Positions 19,162 to 27,307 of a stretch of DNA of 61,475 bases are shown piece by piece. The translations under genes were made by a program, and so were the position numbers. The DNA lies in NCBI GenBank assembly GCA_902464965.1, contig CABQLI010000004.1, forward strand, positions 1 to 61,475. The letters are read 5' to 3'. A model generated the notes under the pieces. The model was not told the DNA's origin, did no database searches, and saw nothing but the letters and a program-made list of their open reading frames with translations. The DNA comes from an uncultured Collinsella sp. Its GTDB lineage: Bacteria; Actinomycetota; Coriobacteriia; Coriobacteriales; Coriobacteriaceae. Within the stretch, counting starts at the first letter, position 1. Each line of letters begins with the position of its first letter.

Positions 19162-19782
19162 TTGATCAGCATGATTCTCGGCCGCAAGATTGGCATGACC
19201 CAGGTTTGGGACGAGGACGACAACGTCGTTCCCGTCACGGTCATCCAGGCTGGCCCCTGCGCTGTCTCGCAGGTTAAAACTCAGGCAACCGACGGCTATG
19301 ATGCCGTCCAGATCGGCTTCGGCGACATCAAGGCCAAGAACGTGAACAAGCCCATGGCTGGTCACTTCGCCAAGGCTGGCGTCGAGCCTGTCCGCTTCCT
19401 TCGTGAGGTCCGCGTCGAGAACGGCGAGGAGCACAAGGTCGGCGAGGTCGTCACCGTCGCTGATTTCGCTGATGTCGAGAAGGTCGACGTCATCGGTACC
19501 TCCAAGGGTAAGGGCTTCCAGGGTCGCATCAAGCGCTGGGGTCAGCGCCGCGGTCCTATGACGCATGGTTCTCACTTCCAGCGTCACCCCGGTTCTATCG
19601 GTCAGTGCGCCTATCCTGCGCGCGTCCTCAAGGGCGTCAAGATGGCCGGTCACATGGGTAACGAGCGCGTTACCGTCAAGAACCTTTCCGTTGTCCGCAT
19701 CGATGCCGAGCAGAACCTCATCTTGGTCAAGGGCGCTGTCCCGGGTGCCAAGAATGGTCTCGTCGCCATCCGTATGGCCTAA
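19162..19782 (+). CDS. rplC: Ribosomal protein L3
   Basis: A 206-residue L3, starting MISMILGRKIGMTQVWDEDD. The TTG at 19162 is used with GTTGGGA upstream; an ATG three codons later is possible. It contains the long loop GTSKGKGFQGRIKRWGQRRG that reaches the peptidyl-transferase centre and HFQRHPGSIGQ. It opens this S10-type block, since rpsJ has moved to the str-type operon. The neighbours rplD, rplW and rplB follow in the classical order. Confidence 0.97.
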   Translation: MISMILGRKIGMTQVWDEDDNVVPVTVIQAGPCAVSQVKTQATDGYDAVQIGFGDIKAKNVNKPMAGHFAKAGVEPVRFLREVRVENGEEHKVGEVVTVADFADVEKVDVIGTSKGKGFQGRIKRWGQRRGPMTHGSHFQRHPGSIGQCAYPARVLKGVKMAGHMGNERVTVKNLSVVRIDAEQNLILVKGAVPGAKNGLVAIRMA

Positions 19783-19828
19783 GGGCCCAGCCCATTTAGC
19801 CCAGCGTCATACCAAGGAGAACACTTAA

Positions 19829-20455
19829 ATGGCAAAGTTTGAAGTAAAGAACAGCGAGGGCAAGAAGGTCGCCGAGGCCGAGCTCGCCGCTGAGGTGTAC
19901 GGCATCGAGCCGAACATCCACGTTATGCACCACATCGTCAAGTGCCAGATGGCCTCTTGGCGTCAGGGCACCCAGTCTGCTAAGGGTCGCTCTGAGGTTT
20001 CCGGTGGCGGCAAGAAGCCTTGGCGTCAGAAGGGCACCGGCCGTGCCCGCCAGGGTTCCATCCGTGCTGCCCAGTGGCGTCACGGTGGCGTTGTCTTCGC
20101 CCCCAAGCCCCGTTCCTACGCTAAGCGTATGAACAACAAGGAGGTCAAGCTGGCTATGCGCTCCGCGCTGTCCGCCAAGCTGGCCGATGGCGAGCTCGTG
20201 CTCGTCGACGACTACGGCTTCGAGAAGCCTTCCACCAAGGCTGCCGTCGCCATGCTCAAGGCCCTCGGTCTTGAGGGCAAGCGTCTGACCATCATCGTTC
20301 GCGATGAGGACGTCAACGCCTACCTGTCGTTCCGCAACATTCCCAAGACGTTCATCATCACCGCTGACGAGGCCAACACCTACGATCTCGTCAACAACAA
20401 CGCTGTGCTGATGCCCGCCGACATCGCCGCTCACTTCGGGGAGGTGCTTGCATAA
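19829..20455 (+). CDS. rplD: Ribosomal protein L4
   Basis: A 208-residue L4 with the extended loop KSRxEVxGGGKKPWRQKGTG, here SEVSGGGKKPWRQKGTGRAR, that lines the exit tunnel. In E. coli L4 is also the repressor of its operon by binding the leader. The ATG follows AAGGAGAACACTTAA and the TAA is immediately followed by the rplW start. Sequence is complete and ordinary. Confidence 0.97.
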   Translation: MAKFEVKNSEGKKVAEAELAAEVYGIEPNIHVMHHIVKCQMASWRQGTQSAKGRSEVSGGGKKPWRQKGTGRARQGSIRAAQWRHGGVVFAPKPRSYAKRMNNKEVKLAMRSALSAKLADGELVLVDDYGFEKPSTKAAVAMLKALGLEGKRLTIIVRDEDVNAYLSFRNIPKTFIITADEANTYDLVNNNAVLMPADIAAHFGEVLA

Positions 20456-20743
20456 ATGACCGCCCACGAGATCATCATCCGTCCGATCGTGTCCGAGCGT
20501 TCCTTCTCCGGCATGGAGCTGAACAAGTACACGTTCGAGGTCGCCAAGGATGCTAACAAGTATCAGATCAAGGACGCTGTCGAGGAGATCTTCGGCGTCA
20601 AGGTCGTTCGCGTGAACACCCTGACGGTCAAGCCCAAGACCAAGCGCGTGCGCTATGTCGCCGGCAAGACCCGTTCTTGGAAGAAGGCCATCGTCACGCT
20701 GGCCGAGGGCGACACCATCGAGGTCTTTGGCAACCAGGCCTAA
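20456..20743 (+). CDS. rplW: Ribosomal protein L23
   Basis: A 95-residue L23, beginning MTAHEIIIRPIVSERSFSGM and holding NKYTFEVAKDANKYQIKDAV. It sits at the tunnel exit and is the docking point of trigger factor and the signal recognition particle. Its ATG abuts the rplD stop, with GGGGAGGTG inside rplD as the ribosome site. Followed by an unusually long 178-base gap before rplB. Confidence 0.97.
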   Translation: MTAHEIIIRPIVSERSFSGMELNKYTFEVAKDANKYQIKDAVEEIFGVKVVRVNTLTVKPKTKRVRYVAGKTRSWKKAIVTLAEGDTIEVFGNQA

Positions 20744-20759
20744 GACTCGCTGCTGTTGA

Positions 20760-20799
20760 GTGAGCTCATGCCTCCCAAATAGGGGAGGCGGGAGCTCAA
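20760..20799 (+). promoter_or_regulatory. Strong hairpin between rplW and rplB
   Basis: TGAGCTC..GCCTCCC pairs with GGGAGGC.GGGAGCTCA around AAATA. No T run follows, so it is not a clean terminator; it may stabilise or process the messenger, or weaken read-through ahead of the internal promoter at 20818-20842. Confidence 0.6.
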
Positions 20800-20817
20800 G
20801 GTTTGGGCGTATAAAAT

Positions 20818-20842
20818 GGACACGCCCGGAACCGTGTATACG
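20818..20842 (+). promoter_or_regulatory. Internal promoter-like motif before rplB
   Basis: GGACACGCCCG (20818-20828) followed by GTGTATACG with a -10-like TATACG at 20837-20842. Third copy of the ribosomal promoter motif, implying a second start inside the S10-type operon. Confidence 0.5.
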
Positions 20843-20921
20843 TCCGGTGTCATCGCACCCGAGGCAGAACCTCGAATCCCTGTCTGCGATGGCTAACGGA
20901 TTCCTATTGAAAGGGATTGTA

Positions 20922-21752
20922 ATGGCTGTAAAGCACCTTAAGCCGACCTCCGCTGGTAGGCGTTGGCAGACGATCTCCGACTTCTCCGAGATCACCTGCA
21001 CCAAGCCCGAGAAGTCTCTTCTCGAGCCCCTGCCCAAGAAGGCCGGTCGTAACAACAACGGCCGCATCACCACCCGCCACCAGGGCGGCGGCGTGAAGCG
21101 TCGTTACCGCGTGATCGACTTCAAGCGCAACAAGGACGGCGTGCCCGCCAAGGTTGCCACGATCGAGTACGATCCGAACCGTTCCGCTCGCATCGCTCTG
21201 CTGCACTACGCTGACGGTGAGAAGCGCTACATCCTGGCCCCCAAGGGCCTCGAGGTCGGTCAGACCATCATGTCCGGTTCTGACGCCGACATCAAGCCGG
21301 GCAACGCTCTGCCCCTCGCCGACATCCCCGTCGGTACGCTCATCCACGCCGTCGAGTTCCAGCCGGGCAAGGGCGCTGCTATCGCCCGTTCCGCCGGTAA
21401 CTCCTGCCAGCTGATGGGTAAGGAGGGCAAGTACGCCATCGTCCGTATGCCTTCCTCCGAGATGCGCCGCATCCTCGTTACCTGCCGCGCCACCGTCGGT
21501 GAGGTCGGCAACGCCGATCACTCCAACATCGTCATCGGCAAGGCCGGCCGTAAGCGTCACATGAACGTGCGCCCGACCGTCCGCGGTACCGTCATGAACC
21601 CTGTCGACCACCCGCACGGCGGTGGCGAGGGCAAGAACCACACCTCTGGTCGTCCCTCTGTTACCCCCTGGGGTAAGCCGACGAAGGGCCTTCGTACGCG
21701 CAAGAAGAAGAAGGTCTCGAACCAGCACATCATTCGTCGCCGTAAGAAGTAA
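20922..21752 (+). CDS. rplB: Ribosomal protein L2
   Basis: A 276-residue L2, starting MAVKHLKPTSAGRRWQTISD after GAAAGGGATTGTA. An open frame extends 162 bases upstream across the hairpin and promoter motif and is rejected because L2 proteins are about 277 residues long. The catalytically important C-terminal stretch NPVDHPHGGGEGKN is present. L2 is needed for subunit association and peptidyl transfer. Transcription may come both from rplC and from the internal motif. Confidence 0.97.
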   Translation: MAVKHLKPTSAGRRWQTISDFSEITCTKPEKSLLEPLPKKAGRNNNGRITTRHQGGGVKRRYRVIDFKRNKDGVPAKVATIEYDPNRSARIALLHYADGEKRYILAPKGLEVGQTIMSGSDADIKPGNALPLADIPVGTLIHAVEFQPGKGAAIARSAGNSCQLMGKEGKYAIVRMPSSEMRRILVTCRATVGEVGNADHSNIVIGKAGRKRHMNVRPTVRGTVMNPVDHPHGGGEGKNHTSGRPSVTPWGKPTKGLRTRKKKKVSNQHIIRRRKK

Positions 21753-21784
21753 TTTCGGATACCGAGTTTTAGGAGAAAGCACTT

Positions 21785-22045
21785 ATGAGCAGAAGTCTCA
21801 AAAAGGGCCCGTTCGTGGAGACTCGCCTTCTCTCGCGTATCACCGCGATGAACGAGGCTGGCAAGAAGGACGTCGTGAAGACCTGGTCCCGCGCGTCCAC
21901 CATCTTCCCCGAGATGGTTGGTCACACTATCGCCGTCCACGACGGCCGCAAGCATGTGCCCGTGTATGTTACCGAGTCCATGGTTGGTCACAAGCTCGGC
22001 GAGTTCGCGCCGACTCGTACGTTCCGTGGCCACAAGGCCAAATAG
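21785..22045 (+). CDS. rpsS: Ribosomal protein S19
   Basis: An 86-residue S19 with MSRSLKKGPFVETRLLSRIT and the C-terminal HKLGEFAPTRTFRGHKAK. It is located in the head of the 30S subunit near the A-site tRNA. TTTTAGGAGAAAGCACTT precedes the ATG; rplV follows after 14 bases. No unusual feature. Confidence 0.97.
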   Translation: MSRSLKKGPFVETRLLSRITAMNEAGKKDVVKTWSRASTIFPEMVGHTIAVHDGRKHVPVYVTESMVGHKLGEFAPTRTFRGHKAK

Positions 22046-22059
22046 GGGGTTAACCGTAA

Positions 22060-22431
22060 ATGGCAACTAAGTCTATTGAAACTGAGGCCACCGAGGTTCG
22101 CGCCGTCGCTAAGTACGTGCGTGTTTCCCCCAGCAAGGCCCGCCTGGTGGTCGATCTGATCCGCCGCAAGCCTGTCGCTCAGGCCTTCGACATCCTCCAC
22201 TTCTGCGACCGCGCCGTCGCCGTGGATGTCGAGAAGGTTCTCCGTTCCGCCGTTGCGAACGCCGAGAACAACAACGGTCTGCGTGCCGACAACCTGGTTG
22301 TCGCCGCTGCCTATGTTGACGAGGGTCCGACGCTTAAGCGCATCCGTCCCCGCGCCAAGGGTTCCGCTTCTCGTATTCTGAAGCGTACTTCCCACATCAC
22401 CGTCGTCGTTGCTCCTCGAAAGGAGGCGTAA
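22060..22431 (+). CDS. rplV: Ribosomal protein L22
   Basis: A 123-residue L22 with an N-terminal extension of about ten residues (MATKSIETEATEV) before the conserved RAVAKYVRVSPSKARLVVDL. The beta-hairpin that narrows the exit tunnel is at RIRPRAKGSASRILKRTSHI; macrolide-resistance changes in other species map there, none obvious here. The next gene, rpsC, starts seven bases after the stop with the ribosome site inside rplV (CGAAAGGAGG). Confidence 0.97.
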   Translation: MATKSIETEATEVRAVAKYVRVSPSKARLVVDLIRRKPVAQAFDILHFCDRAVAVDVEKVLRSAVANAENNNGLRADNLVVAAAYVDEGPTLKRIRPRAKGSASRILKRTSHITVVVAPRKEA

Positions 22432-22437
22432 AGCTGT

Positions 22438-23148
22438 ATGGGTCAGAAAGTCTACCCCACCGGCTTCCGTCTTGGCATCACCGAGAACTGGCGCTCCCGC
22501 TGGTTCGCAGAGAAGGATTACGCTAAGACCCTCGGTAACGATCTTGAGATCCGCAAGTACCTCGAGAAGCGTCTTTCCCGCGCAGCTGTCTCCCGCGTCG
22601 AGATCGAGCGCGCTGGCGACAAGGTGAAGGTCATCATCCTCACCGCTCGCCCCGGCGTTGTCATCGGTAAGAAGGGTGCCGAGATCGATACCCTCCGCAC
22701 CGAGCTCGAGAAGGTCGCTGGCGTCTCCAAGGGCCAGCTCTCCGTCGACGTTGTCGAGATCAAGCGCCCCGAGCTCGACGCCAACCTCGTTGCTCAGTCT
22801 ATCGCCGAGCAGCTCGAGGGCCGCGTTGCCTTCCGTCGCGCTATGCGTAAGGCTGTCCAGTCCGCCCGCAAGGCCGGCGCTAAGGGCATCCGTATCCAGT
22901 GCTCCGGTCGTCTCGGCGGTGCCGAGATGGGCCGTCGTGAGTGGTACCGTGAGGGTCGCGTGCCTCTGCACACCCTCCGTGCCAAGATCGACTACGGCAC
23001 GGCTGTCGCCAGCACCACCATGGGCGCTTGCGGCGTGAAGGTCTGGATCTACCTGGGCGAGAAGCTCCCGGGCCAGCCTGTTCCCAACCCTGCACTCGAG
23101 GGCTCTTCCCGTCCTCGTCGTCGTAACTCCGAGAGGAGGGGTCAGTAG
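22438..23148 (+). CDS. rpsC: Ribosomal protein S3
   Basis: A 236-residue S3: MGQKVYPTGFRLGITENWRS, the KH domain GVVIGKKGAEIDTLRTEL near residue 75, and the C-terminal domain ending in a basic tail (RPRRRNSERRGQ). It lines the mRNA entry tunnel and has helicase activity with S4 and S5. Its stop overlaps the GTG start of rplP by one base. Confidence 0.97.
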   Translation: MGQKVYPTGFRLGITENWRSRWFAEKDYAKTLGNDLEIRKYLEKRLSRAAVSRVEIERAGDKVKVIILTARPGVVIGKKGAEIDTLRTELEKVAGVSKGQLSVDVVEIKRPELDANLVAQSIAEQLEGRVAFRRAMRKAVQSARKAGAKGIRIQCSGRLGGAEMGRREWYREGRVPLHTLRAKIDYGTAVASTTMGACGVKVWIYLGEKLPGQPVPNPALEGSSRPRRRNSERRGQ

Positions 23149-23651
23149 TGCTTGCCCCTAAGCGTATTCTTCACCGCAAGGTGCAGCGTGGCTCCATGAA
23201 GGGCCAGGCCAAGGGTAATACCGAGCTGCATTTCGGCGAGTTTGGTATCCAGGCTCTCGAGGCCCATTGGATCACCAACCGTCAGATCGAGGCCGCTCGT
23301 ATTGCCATGACCCGCTACATGAAGCGTGGCGGTCGTGTCTACATCACGATCTTCCCCGATAAGCCCATCACCAAGAAGCCTGCCGAGACTCGCATGGGTT
23401 CTGGTAAGGGTAACCCCGAGGAGTGGGTGGCCGTCGTCAAGCCCGGCCGCATCATGTTCGAGGTCAAGGGCGTGCCCGAGGAGGTCGCTCGCGAGGCTCT
23501 GCGTCTTGCACAGCACAAGCTTCCCATCAAGACCAAGATTGTTGCTGCCAAGAACGCTGAGCAGCGCATCGAGAAGGAGATGGCTGAGGAGGCCGCTCTC
23601 GAGGCCAAGTGGGCTGCTGAGGACGCCGCCGCCGCCAAGGAGGAGAACTAA
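23148..23651 (+). CDS. rplP: Ribosomal protein L16 with C-terminal extension
   Basis: A 167-residue L16; the family core (about 138 residues, MLAPKRILHRKVQRGSMKGQ to roughly ALRLAQHKLPIKTKIV) is followed by a charged Glu/Ala-rich tail of about 30 residues (EKEMAEEAALEAKWAAEDAA). L16 organises the A-site tRNA elbow. The GTG start overlaps the rpsC stop and GAGAGGAGGGGTCA precedes it. The tail is probably helical and surface-exposed; its role is unknown. Confidence 0.96.
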   Translation: MLAPKRILHRKVQRGSMKGQAKGNTELHFGEFGIQALEAHWITNRQIEAARIAMTRYMKRGGRVYITIFPDKPITKKPAETRMGSGKGNPEEWVAVVKPGRIMFEVKGVPEEVAREALRLAQHKLPIKTKIVAAKNAEQRIEKEMAEEAALEAKWAAEDAAAAKEEN

Positions 23652-23866
23652 TGAAGCCCGCAGAGATTCGTGAGCTCTCGGACGCTCAGCTCGTTGAGAA
23701 GCTGAAGGAAATGCGCGCCGAGCTCTTTAACCTTCGTTTCCAGATGGCCACCAGCCAGCTGGACAACACCGCTCGCGTCAACACCGTGAAGAAGGACATC
23801 GCTCGCGTCCTCACGGAGCAGCGCGCCCGCGAGATCGCAGCGGAGAAGTCCGCTGTCGCCGAGTAG
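23651..23866 (+). CDS. rpmC: Ribosomal protein L29
   Basis: A 71-residue two-helix protein MKPAEIRELSDAQLVEKLKE with FNLRFQMATSQLDNTARV. It sits beside L23 at the exit site. The ATG overlaps the rplP stop (TAATG), with AAGGAGGAG as ribosome site. rpsQ follows after 16 bases. Confidence 0.97.
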   Translation: MKPAEIRELSDAQLVEKLKEMRAELFNLRFQMATSQLDNTARVNTVKKDIARVLTEQRAREIAAEKSAVAE

Positions 23867-23882
23867 GACCTAAGGAGAGAAC

Positions 23883-24143
23883 ATGACTGATTCGCGTAAC
23901 TCGCGTAAGGTCCGTACGGGTGTCGTTACCTCCGTCTCCGGTGCCAAGACCATTGTTGTCACCATCACCGAGCGCAAGCGTCACCCCAAGTACGGCAAGA
24001 TGATGACCAGCTCCAAGAAGTTGCACGCTCACGACGAGGAGTGCACGGCTGGCGTGGGCGATACCGTCCGCGTTATGGAGACCCGTCCTATGTCCAAGAT
24101 GAAGCGTTGGCGCCTCATCGAGGTCGTCGAGCGCGCTAAATAA
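23883..24143 (+). CDS. rpsQ: Ribosomal protein S17
   Basis: An 86-residue OB-fold protein with RKVRTGVVTSVSGAKTIVVT and HDEECTAGVGDTVRVMETRP. It binds 16S rRNA early in 30S assembly. AAGGAGAGAAC precedes the ATG. A 118-base spacer with short inverted repeats follows before rplN, longer than elsewhere in the cluster; the possible hairpin GTGCG/CGCAC there may be regulatory. Confidence 0.97.
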   Translation: MTDSRNSRKVRTGVVTSVSGAKTIVVTITERKRHPKYGKMMTSSKKLHAHDEECTAGVGDTVRVMETRPMSKMKRWRLIEVVERAK

Positions 24144-24261
24144 GCAGTCGCTCTTACGACTTGTACGTTTCCGAAGATGTGCGTATGCCTGGCTTGCATA
24201 CCACGGGCCGTATAAAGGCTGCGCACCTCTCTTCGGTTCTTAGTTCGGAGGAACATCTACC

Positions 24262-24630
24262 ATGATTCAGATGCAAACCATGCTGAACGTCGCCGACAAC
24301 TCCGGCGCTCGCAAGATTCGCTGCATCAAGGTGCTTGGCGGTTCCAAGCGTCGTTATGCAGGCATCGGCGATGTGTTCATCGGTGCTGTCCAGGAGGCTA
24401 CCCCTGGCGCCAACGTCAAGAAGAAGGACGTTGTCCGTTGCGTCGTCGTTCGCACCGTTAAGGAGATCCGCCGCAAGGATGGCTCCTACATTCGCTTTGA
24501 TGAGAACGCCTGCGTTGTCATCAACAACGATGGTTCGCCCGTCGGCACCCGTATCTTCGGGCCCGTCGCTCGCGAGCTTCGTGACAAGAAGTACATGAAG
24601 ATCGTCTCGCTCGCTCCCGAGACCCTGTAG
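24262..24630 (+). CDS. rplN: Ribosomal protein L14
   Basis: A 122-residue L14 with MIQMQTMLNVADNSGARKIR and the C-terminal FGPVARELRDKKYMKIVSLA. It lies at the subunit interface and is the docking site of the silencing factor RsfS. TCGGAGGAACATCTACC precedes the start; rplX follows after 13 bases. Confidence 0.97.
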   Translation: MIQMQTMLNVADNSGARKIRCIKVLGGSKRRYAGIGDVFIGAVQEATPGANVKKKDVVRCVVVRTVKEIRRKDGSYIRFDENACVVINNDGSPVGTRIFGPVARELRDKKYMKIVSLAPETL

Positions 24631-24643
24631 TTAGGGGAGATAT

Positions 24644-24949
24644 ATGTATATCAAGAAGGGCGATAAGGTCCAGGTTCTCTCTGGTAAGGATCGCGGCAAG
24701 CAGGGCGTTGTCCTGCGTGCTCTCCCCGCCGAGAACAAGGTCGTTGTCGAGGGCGTTTCGGTCGTCAAGAAGGCCGTCAAGCCCAACGCTGCCAACCAGC
24801 AGGGCGGCATCGTTTCGCAGGAGGCTCCCATCGACGCCTCCAACGTCAATCTCGTTTGCCCCGAGTGCGGTAAGGTTACCCGCGTCGGTCACGAGAAGGA
24901 CGGCAAGAACAAGCTGCGCGTCTGCAAGAAGTGCGGCCACAAGTTCTAA
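24644..24949 (+). CDS. rplX: Ribosomal protein L24
   Basis: A 101-residue L24 with the KOW motif KKGDKVQVLSGKDRGKQGVV and a C-terminal zinc-ribbon-like part with four cysteines (CPECGK, CKKCGHKF). It starts 50S assembly. In most bacteria rplE, rpsN, rpsH and rplF follow; here the gene is followed by a terminator and unrelated DNA, so the spc half of the cluster must lie elsewhere. Confidence 0.96.
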   Translation: MYIKKGDKVQVLSGKDRGKQGVVLRALPAENKVVVEGVSVVKKAVKPNAANQQGGIVSQEAPIDASNVNLVCPECGKVTRVGHEKDGKNKLRVCKKCGHKF

Positions 24950-24976
24950 GCTGCCCGCAACAGTTAAGTTGCTAGC

Positions 24977-25013
24977 AAAGGCCCGGATGCCCCACGGCAC
25001 CCGGGCCTTTTTC
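24977..25013 (+). terminator. Intrinsic terminator after rplX
   Basis: AAAGGCCCGGATGCC and GGCACCCGGGCCTTTTT pair, followed by TTTTTCT. Confidence 0.92.
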
Positions 25014-25020
25014 TATCCCT

Positions 25021-25143
25021 ACTCATTGGGGACAGACTTAAATGAGTGCCGTGGAAATACCCATACTCATTGGGGACAGACTTAAATGACCAGTCGTTGG
25101 GGGACAGTCTCTATGTGCCGGCAGTTTGGGACGGTCCTTTGAT
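25021..25143. repeat. Short direct repeats after the ribosomal cluster
   Basis: A 25-base unit containing CATTGGGGACAGACTTAAAT occurs perfectly at 25021-25045 and 25065-25089. Two decayed versions (GTTGGGGGACAGTCTCTATG near 25095 and GTTTGGGACGGTCCTTTGATG near 25123) follow. No gene is present. Probably relics of a dispersed GGGACAG-type repeat. Confidence 0.7.
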
Positions 25144-25238
25144 GTCTGATGCCCCCAGAGGGGTGGAGTAATACGGCCTACTCTGTCTTTTATGGCTATG
25201 GTGTTCCGCCCTTTCATGTTTCATAAAGATCGTCGCAT

Positions 25239-25366
25239 GCGCATTTACGCGCATAGCCTTGCGCGATAATGCGCATAACCGCGCAAACATCTGCCAACTA
25301 TGGCTAAATAATGACCGATAAGCAAATAAACACGCAAACACGAGCAGATACGCGCGCAATTGTGCG
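25239..25366. promoter_or_regulatory. Phased GCGCA boxes and palindrome upstream of the oxidoreductase
   Basis: GCGCA or GCGCG boxes begin at 25239, 25249, 25261, 25271 and 25281, that is 10-12 bases apart or about one helical turn. A near-palindrome CGCGCAATTGTGCG follows at 25353-25366. The adjacent DeoR-type regulator is the obvious candidate to bind here. Confidence 0.45.
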
Positions 25367-25417
25367 AATATAGGGTTGTTAGAAATGAAGGACTTCCGAT
25401 ACCTCAGGAGGCACATC

Positions 25418-26497
25418 ATGGCAGATTCCAAACAGGCCCTGCTCGACGCCGAGGCAGCCGCAAAGGCGGCGTTTGCCTCGGTCCAGAATCAGCCGTTCCC
25501 CAACGATATTTTTACGGCCCCCGAGCTCCGCTGGGCTGTGATCGGGTGCGGCGTTATCGCCAACCAGATGGCTCAGTCTCTCGCTTTGGCCGGCCGTAAA
25601 CTTGCGGGCGTTGCCAACCGCACACTGTCCAAGGCTCAGGCTTTTGCAGAGCAGTATGGCGTTGAGAAGGTCTATGAAACGGTCGAGGACCTCTACGCCG
25701 ATCCGGACATCGACGCCGTCTATATCACCACGCCGCACAACACGCATATCACCTACCTGCGAGCCGCTCTGGCAGCTGGTAAGCACGTGCTCTGCGAGAA
25801 GGCCATTACCCTCAATTCCGCTGAGCTCGACGAGGCGCGTGCCATCGCCGACGAGCACAACGTCGTCCTTATGGACGCCACCACGGTGCTTCACATGCCG
25901 CTGTATCAGGAGCTGCGCCGCCGCATGGATGCGGGCGACTTTGGTCGCATGAACCTCGCCCAGCTCAACTTTGGCAGCTATAAGGAGTACGGGGACCTGA
26001 CCAACCGGTTCTACAACCGTAGTCTCGCCGGCGGCGCCATGCTCGACATTGGCGTGTATGCGCTCTCCGTCATGCGTCTCTTTATGGCGAGCCAGCCCGC
26101 TGAGGTTGTCTCGCTGGGCAACACCTGTGAGACCGGTGTCGACGTTGCGGGCGGCATTGTCTGCCGTAACGCCGAACAGCAGCTGGGCGTGGTGAGCCTT
26201 ACGCTCCACTCCAAGCAGCCCAAGCGTTCGGTCATTAGCTTCGACAAGTGCTATATCGAGGTCAACGATTATCCGCGCGCCGATCACGCGACCATCGTGT
26301 GGACTGTGGACGGCCACCGCGAGGAGGTCCACGCCGGCACCGAAGCTTACGCCCTTTGCTATGAGATGGCCGATCTTGAGAAGGCCGTTGCCGGCGACGA
26401 TTCCAAGCGTGAGCTGCTGGATTATGCTTCTGATGTTATGGAGCTTATGACCAAGCTCCGCGCCGACTGGGGAGTTGTGTACCCCGAGGAGGAGTAA
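25418..26497 (+). CDS. Gfo/Idh/MocA family oxidoreductase
   Basis: A 359-residue NAD(P)-dependent dehydrogenase. The Rossmann motif AVIGCGVIANQMAQ lies near residue 40 after an unusual 35-residue N-terminal extension (ALLDAEAAAKAAFASVQNQP). HVLCEKAITLNSAEL carries the catalytic Lys, and GGAMLDIGVYALSVMRLF follows in the C-terminal domain. The ATG follows CAGGAGGCACATC; an upstream ATG lacks a site. These enzymes oxidise sugars, inositols or related polyols. The next gene, three bases on, is a DeoR regulator, so a carbohydrate-derived inducer is likely; the substrate is unknown. Confidence 0.88.
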   Translation: MADSKQALLDAEAAAKAAFASVQNQPFPNDIFTAPELRWAVIGCGVIANQMAQSLALAGRKLAGVANRTLSKAQAFAEQYGVEKVYETVEDLYADPDIDAVYITTPHNTHITYLRAALAAGKHVLCEKAITLNSAELDEARAIADEHNVVLMDATTVLHMPLYQELRRRMDAGDFGRMNLAQLNFGSYKEYGDLTNRFYNRSLAGGAMLDIGVYALSVMRLFMASQPAEVVSLGNTCETGVDVAGGIVCRNAEQQLGVVSLTLHSKQPKRSVISFDKCYIEVNDYPRADHATIVWTVDGHREEVHAGTEAYALCYEMADLEKAVAGDDSKRELLDYASDVMELMTKLRADWGVVYPEEE

Positions 26498-26500
26498 GCG

Positions 26501-27247
26501 ATGCTTGCGGAAGATAGGCTCAACGCGATCGTGTCGATGGTGCAGCGAGCCGGCTCGGTTACCGTGCCGGAGCTTGCTGAGGCCCTGGGCGTGACGGCGT
26601 CTACCATTCGGCGCGACCTGCAGACGCTCGACCGAGCGCACCGCATCGCCAAGGTCCATGGCGGAGCGACGAGCCTTGAGCGTGCGCACGTGACGCGCGA
26701 CCTAACGCTCAATGAACGCAGCGACCTTCATAACGACGACAAGGAGCGTATCTGCGCCCGTGCGGCGGCGCTTGTGGAGCCCGAGAGCTTTGTATACATC
26801 GACTCGGGCTCGACGACGCTCAAGCTCATCGAGCATCTTCCACACCTTGAAGATGTCACCTATGTGACCGATTCTGTGCTCCATGCTCAGCACCTTGCTT
26901 TGCGCGGCATGCGTACCGTGGTGCTGGGCGGCGAGCTCAAACCCGAGACCGAGGCGCTCGTTGGCCCCGATGCCTTGGCAACCTTAGACCGCTACAACTT
27001 CAACTGTGGCTTTTGGGGCTCTAACGGCATTGCCGCCGAGCAGGGCTTCACGGCGCCAGATATCGAGGAGGCGCAAGTAAAGCGTATCTCGATGCGCCAT
27101 ACGGCCAAGCGCTTCGTAATCTCGGACGCCAGTAAATTTGGCATGGTGGCGCCCATCAAGTTCGCGGACTTCCGAGACGCAACGATTATTACCGCAGGCG
27201 AGGTCCCCACCAAGTACCGGGCGATGGACAACGTCATCACGGTCTAA
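26501..27247 (+). CDS. DeoR family transcriptional regulator
   Basis: A 248-residue repressor-type protein: N-terminal helix-turn-helix VPELAEALGVTASTIRRDLQ (about 20-42) and a C-terminal sensor domain with YIDSGSTTLKLIEHL, VLGGELKPETEALVGPDA and FWGSNGIAAEQGFTAPD, the phosphosugar-binding fold of DeoR/GlpR proteins. Its ribosome site lies in the end of the oxidoreductase gene, so the pair is co-expressed. It probably controls its own operon through the boxes at 25239-25366. Confidence 0.92.
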   Translation: MLAEDRLNAIVSMVQRAGSVTVPELAEALGVTASTIRRDLQTLDRAHRIAKVHGGATSLERAHVTRDLTLNERSDLHNDDKERICARAAALVEPESFVYIDSGSTTLKLIEHLPHLEDVTYVTDSVLHAQHLALRGMRTVVLGGELKPETEALVGPDALATLDRYNFNCGFWGSNGIAAEQGFTAPDIEEAQVKRISMRHTAKRFVISDASKFGMVAPIKFADFRDATIITAGEVPTKYRAMDNVITV

Positions 27248-27249
27248 CA

Positions 27250-27302
27250 AACAGGGGCAGGCTAAGGCCAAAACCGCCACAAAGGTGCCTGTCCCCATTG
27301 TG
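27250..27302. terminator. Bidirectional hairpin between convergent genes
   Basis: AAACCGCCACAA and TTGTGGTGGTTT pair around AGGTGCCTGTCCCCA, with a second possible pairing GGGGCAGGC/GCCTGTCCCC. It separates the DeoR gene from the reverse-strand pseudouridine synthase and probably ends both. Confidence 0.7.
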
Positions 27303-27307
27303 GTGGT

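Noticed and set aside
20760..20921. A longer L2 reading from 20760
   Set aside because: It would add 54 residues unlike any L2, and reads through the hairpin and promoter motif; GAAAGGGA before 20922 marks the true start.
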